This document shows positions 42,791-51,599 of a stretch of 64,000 nucleotides of DNA, in pieces. Source of the stretch: an uncultured cyanobacterium (GTDB taxonomy: Bacteria; Cyanobacteriota; Cyanobacteriia; Cyanobacteriales; Nostocaceae); contig CAINGU010000043.1 in assembly GCA_903848645.1 (NCBI GenBank), forward strand, positions 1 through 64,000. The letters are read 5' to 3'. Each line of letters begins with the position of its first letter. The first letter of the stretch is position 1. A program made the translations under genes and the position numbers. Below the pieces are notes generated by a model. That model did no database searches and had not been told where the DNA came from. It saw only the letters and a program-made list of their open reading frames with translations.

Positions 42791-45457
42791 ATGACTTTAG
42801 CTGCGGAAATACCAAGTAGTTCTAGCTCAATATTACCATTAGATAAAGAGGCTAAATCCAGTCCTGAACATGATCCCCTGAAAACTGCTCAAGGTGTTTA
42901 TGTTACAGTTCATGGTCATTTTTATCAACCTCCTAGAGAAAATCCCTATCTTGATGCTATTGAACGTCAACCCAGTGCTAGTCCTTTTCATGACTGGAAT
43001 GAGCGCATTCATTGGGAATGCTATCGTCCTAACGCCTTTGCTAGGGTCTTAAATGAACGAGGCGAAATTGTGAGGATTGTGAATAATTATGAATACATGA
43101 GTTTTAATATCGGTCCAACGCTGATGTCGTGGTTAGAACGCTACGATGGGTCGGTTTATCAGCGGATTTTGGAGGCTGATGCTAAAAGCTGTGAACGGTT
43201 AAATGGTCATGGAAATGCGATCGCTCAAGTCTATAATCACATTATCCTCCCCCTAGCCAATGAACGGGATAAATATACCCAAATTCGTTGGGGTAAAGAA
43301 GATTTCCGTTCCCGCTTTGGCCGTGATCCCGAAGGAATGTGGTTAGCAGAAACAGCCGTAGATTATGCCACCTTAGAAGCGTTAGTAGTCGAAGGGATCA
43401 AGTTTATCATTTTAGCTCCTTCCCAAGCCCAGCGTTGTCGTCCTCTCCCCACAAAAAATGATCCCCATAGTCAATGGCATGAGGTGGGGGGTAATCAGAT
43501 TGATCCTACCCGTCCTTACCGCTGTTACTTGGATAGCGATGAGTCTGCAAACAAATCAACTCCCTATATTGATATCTTTTTCTATGATGGTCCGATTTCG
43601 CGGGATATGGGTTTTAGTGATGTTGTTTACAATTCCCACCATTTTGCGGGACGCATTGGGGCAGCTATTCGCGGGGATCATCGTCAGTCCCAATTAATTT
43701 CTGTGGCTACAGATGGGGAAACCTTTGGACATCACAAAAAGGGAACAGAGAAGACTTTAGCCTATGCTTTTATTGGTGAGTTCCCCCGTCATGGTTGGAC
43801 TGTTACCAATTTTGCCCACTATTTGAGTTTAAATCCTCCCTCTTGGGAAGTAAAACTAAAATCTGTGACAGCTTGGAGTTGCGCTCATGGTGTGGATAGA
43901 TGGCAAGATGATTGTGGTTGTGGTGGTGAAGGGGGTGTATGGCATCAAAAATGGCGGCGGCCGTTACGAAATGCTTTGAATTGGCTGCGGGATCAGTTAA
44001 CTGACGTTTATGAAGAATATGGCAGTGCATTATTTCGTGATCCTTGGCAAGCGAGGGATGAGTATATTCATGTCATGGGTAATCGCACCCATGCCAATAT
44101 TAGCCGTTTTCTATCCCATCATCAAACTCGCAAACTGCAAGCGGCTGAACAGGTAGAGGCTTTGCGCTTGTTAGAAATGCAGCGTCACTCTTTACTGATG
44201 TTCACCAGTTGCGGCTGGTTTTTTGAGGAAATTTCTCGCCCAGAGGGAACACAAATTTTGCGCTACGCCTCCCGTGCTTTAGAATTAGCAGGGGATGTGG
44301 CAGGCGTACAATTAGAAAAAGGCTTTATCAAACGTCTAGGTTTAGCCCCTAGCAATGTGGAAGACTTTAAACATGGAGCAGAAATATATCGTCAATTGGT
44401 GCTAACTGCCCAAATCGGGTTTAAACAAGTTGCTGCCCATTACGCCATTACTTCTCTATTTAATCATCACAAAAATACTGTCCCTGAACAAGAAACGGAT
44501 AAACATCCTCATGCTCATTCTCAGCGTGTTTATTGCTATGCTGCCCATGAAATGGATTATCATAAGCAAAACCTGGGACCATTAACTATGGCAGTGGGGC
44601 ATTTGCAGCTAGTGTCAGATATTACCTGGGAAAGTGAACAATTAGTATTTGCTGTCTTGCATTTAGGTGGCTGGGATTTTCATTGCTGCATTCAACAGTT
44701 TACAGGACGACGCAACTATAGTCAAATTAAAGAAAAGCTGTTTACAGCACTGCAACAGGCTAGTATAGCTCATATAATTTTGGTGATGACTCAACTGTTT
44801 GGTGGTGAAGCTTTTAGTTTACAGACTTTATTTGCTGAGGAACGTCACCGCATTATGCGACTGTTGAGTCAGGAAACACTGGCACGATTAGACCAGTTAT
44901 ATACTCAAGCCTATCGTGATAATTACGGTGTGATTATGGCCTTTCATCGGGATGAGTTGGAAGTACCACGAGAATTGCAGGTAGCTGCGGAAATTGCTTT
45001 GGGGCATCGTTGTCTGACAACATTGCGATCCCTAGCCCAACTATCGTTAGAACAAGATATGAGCGAGATGCAATTAAGCTGGAATTATATTGTAGAATTG
45101 GAAGCGATCGCTACTGAAGCAAAACATCTCCGTTGTCAATTAAATATCCCTGAAGGCAAGCAAATTCTAGAAGAATTAATAGTCCGGTTATTGTGGCAAT
45201 TATTGTATGATGCCAATAGCAAACTAGATGCAGATATCCAACGTTTAGAACGATTGATTGATGTTGGTTATGAATTACATCTTGGCATTAGTTTAAACCA
45301 TTCCCAAGAAATATATTGGAGTTGTTTACACAGTCAAATATTGCCACGAATTAATGATATTGCCAGTGAAGCCGAAACTATTGAATGTCGTCAATTACTG
45401 AAATTAGGGCAAAAGTTAGCTGTTGATGTCAGTGCTTATCTAGATAAATTGACTTAA
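42791..45457 (+). CDS. Glycoside hydrolase family 57 / DUF3536 protein
   Basis: The 888-residue product has an N-terminal GH57 barrel. The conserved motifs are VTVHGHFYQPPRENPYLD (about 37-54), FNIGPTLMSWLE (about 105), the nucleophile-bearing GMWLAETAVDYATLE (about 181-195, Glu near 186) and SVATDGETFGHHKKG (about 303-317, acid/base Asp). The C-terminal half is the DUF3536 region, rich in His and Trp. GH57 enzymes act on alpha-glucans (amylase, branching enzyme), so a glycogen-related role is likely, but the specificity of this subgroup is not known to me. It is cytoplasmic, transcribed alone. Confidence 0.9.
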   Translation: MTLAAEIPSSSSSILPLDKEAKSSPEHDPLKTAQGVYVTVHGHFYQPPRENPYLDAIERQPSASPFHDWNERIHWECYRPNAFARVLNERGEIVRIVNNYEYMSFNIGPTLMSWLERYDGSVYQRILEADAKSCERLNGHGNAIAQVYNHIILPLANERDKYTQIRWGKEDFRSRFGRDPEGMWLAETAVDYATLEALVVEGIKFIILAPSQAQRCRPLPTKNDPHSQWHEVGGNQIDPTRPYRCYLDSDESANKSTPYIDIFFYDGPISRDMGFSDVVYNSHHFAGRIGAAIRGDHRQSQLISVATDGETFGHHKKGTEKTLAYAFIGEFPRHGWTVTNFAHYLSLNPPSWEVKLKSVTAWSCAHGVDRWQDDCGCGGEGGVWHQKWRRPLRNALNWLRDQLTDVYEEYGSALFRDPWQARDEYIHVMGNRTHANISRFLSHHQTRKLQAAEQVEALRLLEMQRHSLLMFTSCGWFFEEISRPEGTQILRYASRALELAGDVAGVQLEKGFIKRLGLAPSNVEDFKHGAEIYRQLVLTAQIGFKQVAAHYAITSLFNHHKNTVPEQETDKHPHAHSQRVYCYAAHEMDYHKQNLGPLTMAVGHLQLVSDITWESEQLVFAVLHLGGWDFHCCIQQFTGRRNYSQIKEKLFTALQQASIAHIILVMTQLFGGEAFSLQTLFAEERHRIMRLLSQETLARLDQLYTQAYRDNYGVIMAFHRDELEVPRELQVAAEIALGHRCLTTLRSLAQLSLEQDMSEMQLSWNYIVELEAIATEAKHLRCQLNIPEGKQILEELIVRLLWQLLYDANSKLDADIQRLERLIDVGYELHLGISLNHSQEIYWSCLHSQILPRINDIASEAETIECRQLLKLGQKLAVDVSAYLDKLT

Positions 45458-45460
45458 CTT

Positions 45461-45484
45461 TGTAGGGTGGGCATTGCCCACCAT
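45461..45484. terminator. GGTGGGCATTGCCCACC palindrome between convergent genes
   Basis: An 8-bp stem dispersed repeat lies nine bp after the GH57 stop and just before the stop of the opposing small gene. It is a likely bidirectional terminator. Confidence 0.5.
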
Positions 45485-45495
45485 GATCTTACATT

Positions 45496-45738
45496 TTAAT
45501 CCAGAGAACGTTTACAATGGTAGGGATACAGCCACTCACATTTAAATATTCCATAAGTATGTTTTTCTAAAAAAGTTCCCGCATGATACTTCTGTGAGAT
45601 GTTAATTCCAGCTTTTGTTTTGATCTCATAAAGCCAAGGAAAAGATCCAATCAAAACAGCCATAACACCAAAAAAGTACAAGGAAAAAGTTACGGCTTTA
45701 GGCAATGAACGAGACTGAGCATTGAGTTTTTTAGGCAT
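45496..45738 (-). CDS. Small single-pass membrane protein, unknown
   Basis: The 80-residue product has a basic start (MPKKLNAQSRSLPKAV), one transmembrane segment (about 17-37, FSLYFFGVMAVLIGSF) and a C-terminal part with two cysteines (IFKCEWLYPYHCKRSLD) that would lie outside the membrane. I recognise no family. The frame is supported by its sensible topology and by its place between two convergent or tandem genes, but it could be spurious. It is not obviously cotranscribed with the hydrolase upstream (115-bp gap). Confidence 0.55.
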   Translation of the reverse strand: MPKKLNAQSRSLPKAVTFSLYFFGVMAVLIGSFPWLYEIKTKAGINISQKYHAGTFLEKHTYGIFKCEWLYPYHCKRSLD

Positions 45739-45852
45739 AGAAATGATAAACTCAGAGTCTATCCTAGCGTAAAAATTAAGTTTTGAGAAAAAGCAAATTT
45801 AAAGAATTTAAAGCTTTCTATGTTTTTCTAATGAAGATTTTCAAATTATCCA

Positions 45853-46734
45853 TTACCTATTTAACCAATTAATAATTTCAGTATTAACAATATCTGGAAC
45901 TTCATCATGGGGACAATGGCCAGCGCCCGGAATGGGGACAATTTTGATATCTTGGCCATTTTCTCGCGCTGCTTCATAGATATTTGCACCTGTGATTGGT
46001 GTCCAGGGGTCTTCAGCACCCCAAATTACTAATAAAGGAAATTCTAACTTAGGTAATAATTCCTCTGGACTAGGTCCTGGAGGTGCAGTGAGAATAGAAG
46101 CAAAAACTTGTTGCGCTCCTGGGTCACAAGATGGGTTATAAAGTAAATCTACAAGTTCATCGGTTACAGCATGGCGATCGCTATATACTTGATATAAGGT
46201 GCGGCGAATTTGGGATTTTTGACGAATGCGGTTAAACACGAATTTACCTGTAACTGGGTTAGCCACCAACTTATTAAAAGTTGCCATGACAACACGCAGC
46301 ACAGGATTTAATTCATGGGGACGGTGACTTAAACCACCAGCAGAGTTAATTAATACTCCTCCAGCCGCAATTTCGGGATATTCTGTTAAAACGATTAAAC
46401 TTAAAAGTGCGCCAATAGAATTACCAATAAATATCGCTGGTGTTTGAATATGTGCATTATAAAAATCTTTTAATAATTCTGCCCACACTTCCATGCTATA
46501 ATCTATACTTGCTTTATCAGAACCGCCAAACCCCAACAAATCTAAAGCAAACACCTGATAACCAGCAGCAGCCAAAACCGGGATATTTTTCCGCCAATGA
46601 CCAATGGAAGCACCAAAGCCATGAATTAGCACCAAAGGTTGCCCTGTACCCATAACCGTATATTGAATTTTGTAATCTTGCCAAGTCCAAACCTGTTTTG
46701 CTAATGTTTGTAAGTGCGGGGTGGTAATTGTCAT
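45853..46734 (-). CDS. Alpha/beta-fold hydrolase
   Basis: The 293-residue product is an alpha/beta hydrolase. It has the oxyanion loop LIHGFGASIGHW (about 36-47), the nucleophile elbow FIGNSIGALLSL with Ser106, the acid Asp in VIWGAEDPWTPI (about 234) and the base His in PGAGHCPHDEVP (about 266). The lid region is about 135-200. Many close cyanobacterial relatives are annotated only as hydrolases; some are chlorophyll dephytylase-like, which I cannot assert here. It is transcribed alone. Confidence 0.9.
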   Translation of the reverse strand: MTITTPHLQTLAKQVWTWQDYKIQYTVMGTGQPLVLIHGFGASIGHWRKNIPVLAAAGYQVFALDLLGFGGSDKASIDYSMEVWAELLKDFYNAHIQTPAIFIGNSIGALLSLIVLTEYPEIAAGGVLINSAGGLSHRPHELNPVLRVVMATFNKLVANPVTGKFVFNRIRQKSQIRRTLYQVYSDRHAVTDELVDLLYNPSCDPGAQQVFASILTAPPGPSPEELLPKLEFPLLVIWGAEDPWTPITGANIYEAARENGQDIKIVPIPGAGHCPHDEVPDIVNTEIINWLNR

Positions 46735-47097
46735 TTGTGAAGATTCCTAAATTATTGTTTATTTATATAACTATCCTAAATCATTCCCAAACAACTATTA
46801 ACCCAATTTCTTAGTTATCTAACATTTAGGCTGGTAATGGGTAATGGGAATAATTCTTTACCCCTGCTCCCTGTTCCCTATTCCCTATCTGACAAAAGTA
46901 ATATAAAATGCCCTGTGTTACCTGTAAGTTTCACTAGTACACTGCGGCGTAAATTAACCAACCATTAAAAATCCCTGAAAAGCTTATACAATCTGCTTTT
47001 TAATTTTTAATTTTTAATTCCGCCCTGCGTTACTAGCATCAAAAATTTCTGAATCTAGAGAACATTAGTGCATTGCCAAGGTGTAAGATAAAATACA
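46735..47097. other. Intergenic gap with heptamer repeats
   Basis: The 363-bp gap lies between the divergent hydrolase and SLH genes. Heptamer repeats (TAATGGG) occupy 46831-46850, and CCCTGTTCCCTATTCCCTAT follows. The rest is AT-rich (TTTTTAATTTTTAATTTTTA at about 47000). No gene is readable; promoters for both neighbours should be here. Confidence 0.6.
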
Positions 47098-48561
47098 ATG
47101 AAACCCATTAACTCAACTTATTGGAGTAAACTAGTTGTTGCAACTGTCTCTGTTGTCGCATTATCGCCAATATCTTCTGCATTAGCATTATCAAAACTGT
47201 CTGCTGCGGTGGAATCAAAATTTACTCATTCCCCAAAAACGCAACTTTTAGCAAATCAATCTGATGGTGAAGCCGTCGAAATTCCCGTTAACAGTAATTT
47301 TTTATCAGAGAAGAAATCAGCATTCACACTTTATATATGGCAACCGGGTGGAACAATTTCCGAAGTAATTGCCCGTATTTCTATTAAGAGTAAATATGGG
47401 AATAAATATCGCCAAGAAAGATTTTTAGGTGACTATAAATATAAGATTAAACAAAAAGCTAAGTTTATTAAAGGATTTAAATTAGGCGATCGCATCGTTG
47501 TCCGTTTATATGATACCACAAATCGCTTTATTGGCTACAGTGAATTTGTTTGTTTACCGGAAAATACTGCCGTTAACCTCATTCTATCTGCTAATCCCAG
47601 AGAAAATCAAGTAGTTCGCACCTTTTATGGTTTTGATGTCAATAATGATAGCATTGTTGATAGTGGTACTACCTACGATTACTTCACGGAAGTTAATAAC
47701 CAAAAAGTTACTTTCCTCAACAGTTCGGAAAATATCAATATTACTCAATACCAAGCCGCAGGATTTTCTAAAGTTGCGACAACTGGCGCTTATCCTACCT
47801 CCTTTAGTGAAGGTGATTTCGCTATAATTGGTAAATCTATAAATGCCTTTGATTCTAATTTAGCAAAAGCTTTAACATCTGCTCCTGGTAGTTTGGTAAA
47901 GTTGACTCAAATTAGCCAAAATTCTATTTTTGAACTGGGCAAATTATTAAGTGAATATCGCCAAATAGGTGTAGCGAAAGGTATTCAAGTCTCATTTTCT
48001 GATATTTCCAAAAACTATTGGGCTAGGGAATATATTTCTGAATTGGCAGCAATGGAAGTAATGGGGGGATTTCCCGATGGTTCTTTCCGTCCTAATGCAC
48101 CTGTGACTCGCGCTGAATTAGCGGCATTATTGCAAAAAGTCTTTATCAAAACTAAAATCCGAGAAGCAATTAATTTTAGAGATGTCCCTAAGAAATATTG
48201 GGCTTATGATGCTATTCGGGAAACTTATGAAATGGGCTTTTTTACTACTTTGGGTAGTAAGGAATTTAATCCTACTCAAAAACTAACTCGTCTTGATGTT
48301 TTAATTACCTTAGCTAAAGGATTGAATTATAAATTTACAGGTTCAACAGCAAATATCCTTTCAGTTTATAGTGATGCTTCCAGTATTAGAAGCGAACATC
48401 GTGATTTTATTGCGGCTTTGACAGAAAATAAGGTAATTATCAACTATCCTAATAAAAAATTGCTCAGTCCTAAAAAAGTTGCTACCAGAGCAGAGGTTGC
48501 TGCTTTACTTTATCGGGCAATGGTAAGTGCTGATGAAGTAGCAGATTTACCCTCAAAATAA
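47098..48561 (+). CDS. SLH-domain envelope protein
   Basis: The 487-residue product has an N-terminal signal region (about 10-32). A beta-rich domain without known family follows (about 55-290: TLYIWQPGGTISEVIARI, GFDVNNDSIVDSGTTYDY). Three C-terminal S-layer homology repeats occupy about 300-480; the first is FSDISKNYWAREYISELAAM then GGFPDGSFRPNAPVTRAEL, where TRAE is the cell-wall-binding motif, seen again as ATRAEVAALL near 462. SLH repeats bind peptidoglycan-linked polymer. It is an outer-envelope structural protein rather than an OprB-type porin, since the beta-barrel domain is missing. Confidence 0.88.
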   Translation: MKPINSTYWSKLVVATVSVVALSPISSALALSKLSAAVESKFTHSPKTQLLANQSDGEAVEIPVNSNFLSEKKSAFTLYIWQPGGTISEVIARISIKSKYGNKYRQERFLGDYKYKIKQKAKFIKGFKLGDRIVVRLYDTTNRFIGYSEFVCLPENTAVNLILSANPRENQVVRTFYGFDVNNDSIVDSGTTYDYFTEVNNQKVTFLNSSENINITQYQAAGFSKVATTGAYPTSFSEGDFAIIGKSINAFDSNLAKALTSAPGSLVKLTQISQNSIFELGKLLSEYRQIGVAKGIQVSFSDISKNYWAREYISELAAMEVMGGFPDGSFRPNAPVTRAELAALLQKVFIKTKIREAINFRDVPKKYWAYDAIRETYEMGFFTTLGSKEFNPTQKLTRLDVLITLAKGLNYKFTGSTANILSVYSDASSIRSEHRDFIAALTENKVIINYPNKKLLSPKKVATRAEVAALLYRAMVSADEVADLPSK

Positions 48562-48562
48562 G

Positions 48563-48584
48563 GTGGGCATTGCCCACCCTACTT
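48563..48584. terminator. GGTGGGCATTGCCCACC palindrome between SLH gene and rtcB
   Basis: The palindrome sits exactly in the 22-bp gap between two convergent stop codons. This is the same dispersed repeat as at 45461 and inside the 130-bp repeat, and a likely bidirectional terminator. Confidence 0.55.
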
Positions 48585-50329
48585 TAACCTTTAACGCACA
48601 GAACTTGTTTAAGAGTTGCCACAATTTCCACTAAATCAGCTTGGTTTGCCATTACCTGTTCAATGGGTTTATAAGCAGCCGGAATTTCATCTAAAACTCC
48701 CGTATCCTTACGGCATTCTACACCTTTAGTTTGCTCGATTAAATCATCAAGAGTATAGATATTTTTTGCCTTACTTCTTGACATTAACCGCCCTGCACCA
48801 TGACTACAGGAACAAAAACTATGAGCATTTCCTTTACCTTTAACAATGAAAGATTTTGCTCCCATTGAGCCAGGAATAATGCCATAATCTTCGGTTTGAG
48901 CGCGAACTGCACCTTTACGAGTGACATACACATCTTCACCAAAATGTACTTCCTTTTCGGCATAATTGTGATGACAATTTACCTCTAATAAAGCTTTGGT
49001 AACTTTCCCACCATTGAGATGTTTTTCGACAATTTTTTTAAATCGTGACATCATGACATCACGGTTAAAAAGTGCGTAATTTTGCGCCCATTGTAAATCT
49101 TGCCAATAAGCCTGAAATTCTGGTGTCCCCACAACAAAATGAGCTAAATCGGGATCTGGTAATTTGTTATTCGCCATTTTTGCTAATTCTTTAGCAGTAT
49201 TAATATGGCATTGTGCGAGTTTATTACCAATATTCCGAGAACCAGAATGCAGCATTAACCAAACTTGATTTTCTGTATCCAAACATATCTCAATAAAATG
49301 ATTGCCTCCCCCCAGAGAACCCAGTTGTTTCATCGCTTTACCTTCTAAATCTTGCACACCACGATGCAAGTTAGAAAAATCGCGCCACCGTTGCCAGTTA
49401 GTTACAGCTTTTTCTACATCTTTATTTTCATTAAATCCTGTGGGAATTGCGGCTTCAACATCCAGGCGAATTTTCTTGAGTTTGCCTTCTAATTGTTCAC
49501 CTGTAAATGGTGTTTTGATGGCACTCATACCGCAGTTGTGAACAAATACCCCAGCTTTGAGAGCAAAGTTATGATACTCCGGTACTGTCAAACAATAGAC
49601 ATTTTCCGTGTAATTTAGGGGAATTACTGCGACAACTTTGTGATTATAATGAATGAGATCGTCTATCAATTCAATATTTTCTGGACGGTTATCCAATTCA
49701 TTAATTTCACCTAATAAACCAGAACGAGCAATCATCCAATGTGCCTTTTGCCATCTTCCAGAATATGGTTGAGATATGAGTGTATAACCATCTTTATCAA
49801 CTTGGGAATAAAAAGGCATTAAAGAAGTACCTACTTGCAGTAATTCTGCTTCTTGATAACTGCCATCTCGAAGCATAAATTGATGATCTGGAGTACAGAT
49901 AATCTCTTCATTGTTATCTAAAATTATTTTGACAAGGGGCGCATTTTTTCTCGTTAATTTTGCAGTGGCTTTAGCAGCTACAATTTTTCCTGTTGGTGTA
50001 CAGGCATAAACTATAAATTCTTCATTTTTATCAGCTAATTCTTTCATTTGATAGGATTTTCCATCAACTAAAGGAATCAAAGTTTCTCCGACAAAGCAAC
50101 CAAGATCCACTCCGACAGCCGCAGGAATAATGGCATCTTTAGTAGCAATAACTGAACCAACTAATGCCCCTTTTCCTAAGTGAACATCGGGCATTAAAGC
50201 AACGTGCTTAAATACAAATGGTAATGAGGCTACATTCTTAGCCATTTTAGTTTCATCTGAGCCTAATGAATGATTAGCCCAGGATAAAACGGGGTGGGGT
50301 GTGGTAATTCCTAATTGTTCGTAGGGCAT
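48584..50329 (-). CDS. rtcB: RtcB-type RNA ligase containing an intein
   Basis: RtcB joins 2',3'-cyclic phosphate (or 3'-phosphate) and 5'-OH RNA ends using GTP and manganese, in tRNA repair. Extein parts (residues 1-77 and 266-581, together about 393 residues) carry ALMPDVHLGKGALVGSV, GVDLG|CGMSA, GSLGGGNHFIEI, MLHSGSRNIGN and SFCSCSHGAGRLMSR, where the His is guanylylated in homologues. An intein of about 188 residues (78-265) splits the motif right before the metal-binding Cys266. The ligase is active only after splicing. Length without the intein is normal. It converges on the SLH gene. Confidence 0.93.
   Translation of the reverse strand: MPYEQLGITTPHPVLSWANHSLGSDETKMAKNVASLPFVFKHVALMPDVHLGKGALVGSVIATKDAIIPAAVGVDLGCFVGETLIPLVDGKSYQMKELADKNEEFIVYACTPTGKIVAAKATAKLTRKNAPLVKIILDNNEEIICTPDHQFMLRDGSYQEAELLQVGTSLMPFYSQVDKDGYTLISQPYSGRWQKAHWMIARSGLLGEINELDNRPENIELIDDLIHYNHKVVAVIPLNYTENVYCLTVPEYHNFALKAGVFVHNCGMSAIKTPFTGEQLEGKLKKIRLDVEAAIPTGFNENKDVEKAVTNWQRWRDFSNLHRGVQDLEGKAMKQLGSLGGGNHFIEICLDTENQVWLMLHSGSRNIGNKLAQCHINTAKELAKMANNKLPDPDLAHFVVGTPEFQAYWQDLQWAQNYALFNRDVMMSRFKKIVEKHLNGGKVTKALLEVNCHHNYAEKEVHFGEDVYVTRKGAVRAQTEDYGIIPGSMGAKSFIVKGKGNAHSFCSCSHGAGRLMSRSKAKNIYTLDDLIEQTKGVECRKDTGVLDEIPAAYKPIEQVMANQADLVEIVATLKQVLCVKG
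49535..50098 (-). other. Intein within RtcB, with degenerate HNH endonuclease remnant
   Basis: Residues 78-265 are the intein. It starts with Cys78 in CFVGETLIPLVDG and has the block B Thr-x-x-His in CTPDHQFML (145-153). It ends VYCLTVPEYHNFALKAGVFVHN (split), with final Asn265 followed by Cys266 as the +1 residue. The middle (about 180-225) holds HWMIARSGLLGEI and ELDNRPENIELI, which look like a worn HNH homing endonuclease (compare HxDxxxxNNRPENL). The HNH histidines are missing, so homing is probably lost while splicing residues remain. Confidence 0.88.
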
Positions 50330-50461
50330 AATTTTAATTGGGGACTTGAGATTTTAGTGAAAATACCACTCATGCGGAATTTTAGACAAAACTTTTATGT
50401 CGAATTTCTTTGTATTACAACAATACTACATAATTTATTACTCTGTCAAGCTATGACAACA

Positions 50462-50494
50462 AGATCCCCGACTTCTTGAAGAAGTCGGGGATCT
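50462..50494. repeat. AGATCCCCGACTTC...GAAGTCGGGGATCT palindrome, copy 2
   Basis: A 14-bp stem with a 5-base loop (TTGAA) lies between the rtcB start and the HAD gene start. It is the best-conserved copy in the window. Confidence 0.75.
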
Positions 50495-50591
50495 GACACT
50501 TCTATATCTGCAAAAATGGGTTAATCTTAAATATATTCCGGTAATTTACTCTGATAAATAATCATCTGGAGGGTTGTTTCCAGTTTGCACT

Positions 50592-51320
50592 ATGAGTTTA
50601 AAGGCAGTTTTATTTGATTTTAATGGTGTCATTATTAAAGATGGATCAATCCATATCCAACTGATAGATGAGATTCTTGTACAGGAAAATCTCCAACCTC
50701 AACGGGTGCAAGAACGTCAAGCTTTTTTAGGGATAAGCTCTCGTGCGTATCTGCAAAACCTGCTGCAAAATCGTGGTAGGGTGGTGACGGAAGCTTATAT
50801 GACTCAGCTACTCACTCGCAAAGCTCAAGCTTATGTGCTGGAATTGGAGAAGCTGGAAAAATTGCCTTTGTATTCGGGAATTGAAGATGTAATTTTTCAG
50901 ATTCGTTCCCGTCATCTCAAATTGGGGTTAGTCAGTGATGCTTTATCCCCAGAAATAGAAATGGTATTGACATCTGCTAAATTAGCTGAATACTTTTCTG
51001 TGATTGTGTCGGGGGATGATATCAGCAGCAATAAACCTAACCCGGAAGGCTATTTACTAGCTGTTGAACGCCTAAATCAAACATATCCAGAATTAAACTT
51101 AGAACCTCATGAGTGTTTAGTGATTGAAGATACTCCCGCAGGTATCCAAGCCGCCAAACGCGCTCAAATGCAAGTGGTAGGTGTAGCGAATACTTACCCT
51201 TTTCAGATAATACACCGTCAAGCTAACTGGACGATTGATTATTTAATTGATTTGGATTTACAGCGAGTACAGGAAGTTTTTTTAGAAAAAGATGTGAAAT
51301 CTGTCGTTCCTGAGTGTTAA
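50592..51320 (+). CDS. HAD-superfamily hydrolase (beta-phosphoglucomutase-like)
   Basis: The 242-residue product (ATG at 50592; GGAGGG lies 18 bases before, and a TTG at 50574 directly follows it) has HAD motif I LFDFNGVIIKD with nucleophile Asp9. The usual second Asp is Asn11. Motif II is LGLVSDALS, motif III the Lys in SSNKPNPEGYLLAVE and motif IV VIEDTPAGIQAAK. A helical cap lies between motifs I and II. The DFNGV form seems common in cyanobacterial relatives I recall, so it may mark a distinct activity. Substrate is unknown. Confidence 0.87.
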   Translation: MSLKAVLFDFNGVIIKDGSIHIQLIDEILVQENLQPQRVQERQAFLGISSRAYLQNLLQNRGRVVTEAYMTQLLTRKAQAYVLELEKLEKLPLYSGIEDVIFQIRSRHLKLGLVSDALSPEIEMVLTSAKLAEYFSVIVSGDDISSNKPNPEGYLLAVERLNQTYPELNLEPHECLVIEDTPAGIQAAKRAQMQVVGVANTYPFQIIHRQANWTIDYLIDLDLQRVQEVFLEKDVKSVVPEC

Positions 51321-51363
51321 GATATGATGTGTGTGTTAGAGTTTGTAACTTAAGCACTGCTAA

Positions 51364-51436
51364 GGGGAATTAGCTCAGTTGGTAGAGTGCTGCGATCGCA
51401 CCGCAGAGGCCAGGGGTTCGAGTCTCCTATTCTCCA
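51364..51436 (+). tRNA. tRNA-Ala, anticodon CGC
   Basis: The 73-base cloverleaf has acceptor stem GGGGAAT/ATTCTCC with the G3:U70 wobble pair that defines alanine tRNAs and discriminator A. The D arm is GCTC-AGTTGGTA-GAGT, the anticodon stem CTGCG/CGCAG with loop ATCGCAC (anticodon CGC at 51397-51399, reading GCG) and the T arm AGGGG-TTCGAGT-CTCCT. CCA is not encoded. The anticodon stem-loop overlaps a HIP1 octamer (51392-51399). It stands alone 43 bp after the HAD gene. Confidence 0.95.
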
Positions 51437-51499
51437 TTTGGAATGTACCTTATAACAGGTATCGCTGCCATGCAAATAAAAAAGGCAGAAGTTATGAAA

Positions 51500-51535
51500 G
51501 AATGAACCACGAAGACACGAAGAACGCGAAGGAAA
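51500..51535. repeat. ACCACGAAGACACGAAGA-type tandem repeat
   Basis: Short tandem units (ACGAAGA/ACGAAGG) lie after the tRNA; this is a repeat type common in Nostocales intergenic DNA. Confidence 0.65.
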
Positions 51536-51599
51536 GAACGTTTCAGAGATATTTTGTATAAGTCCTCAGAATCTCACTCTACAAGAGGAGCGATCACAC

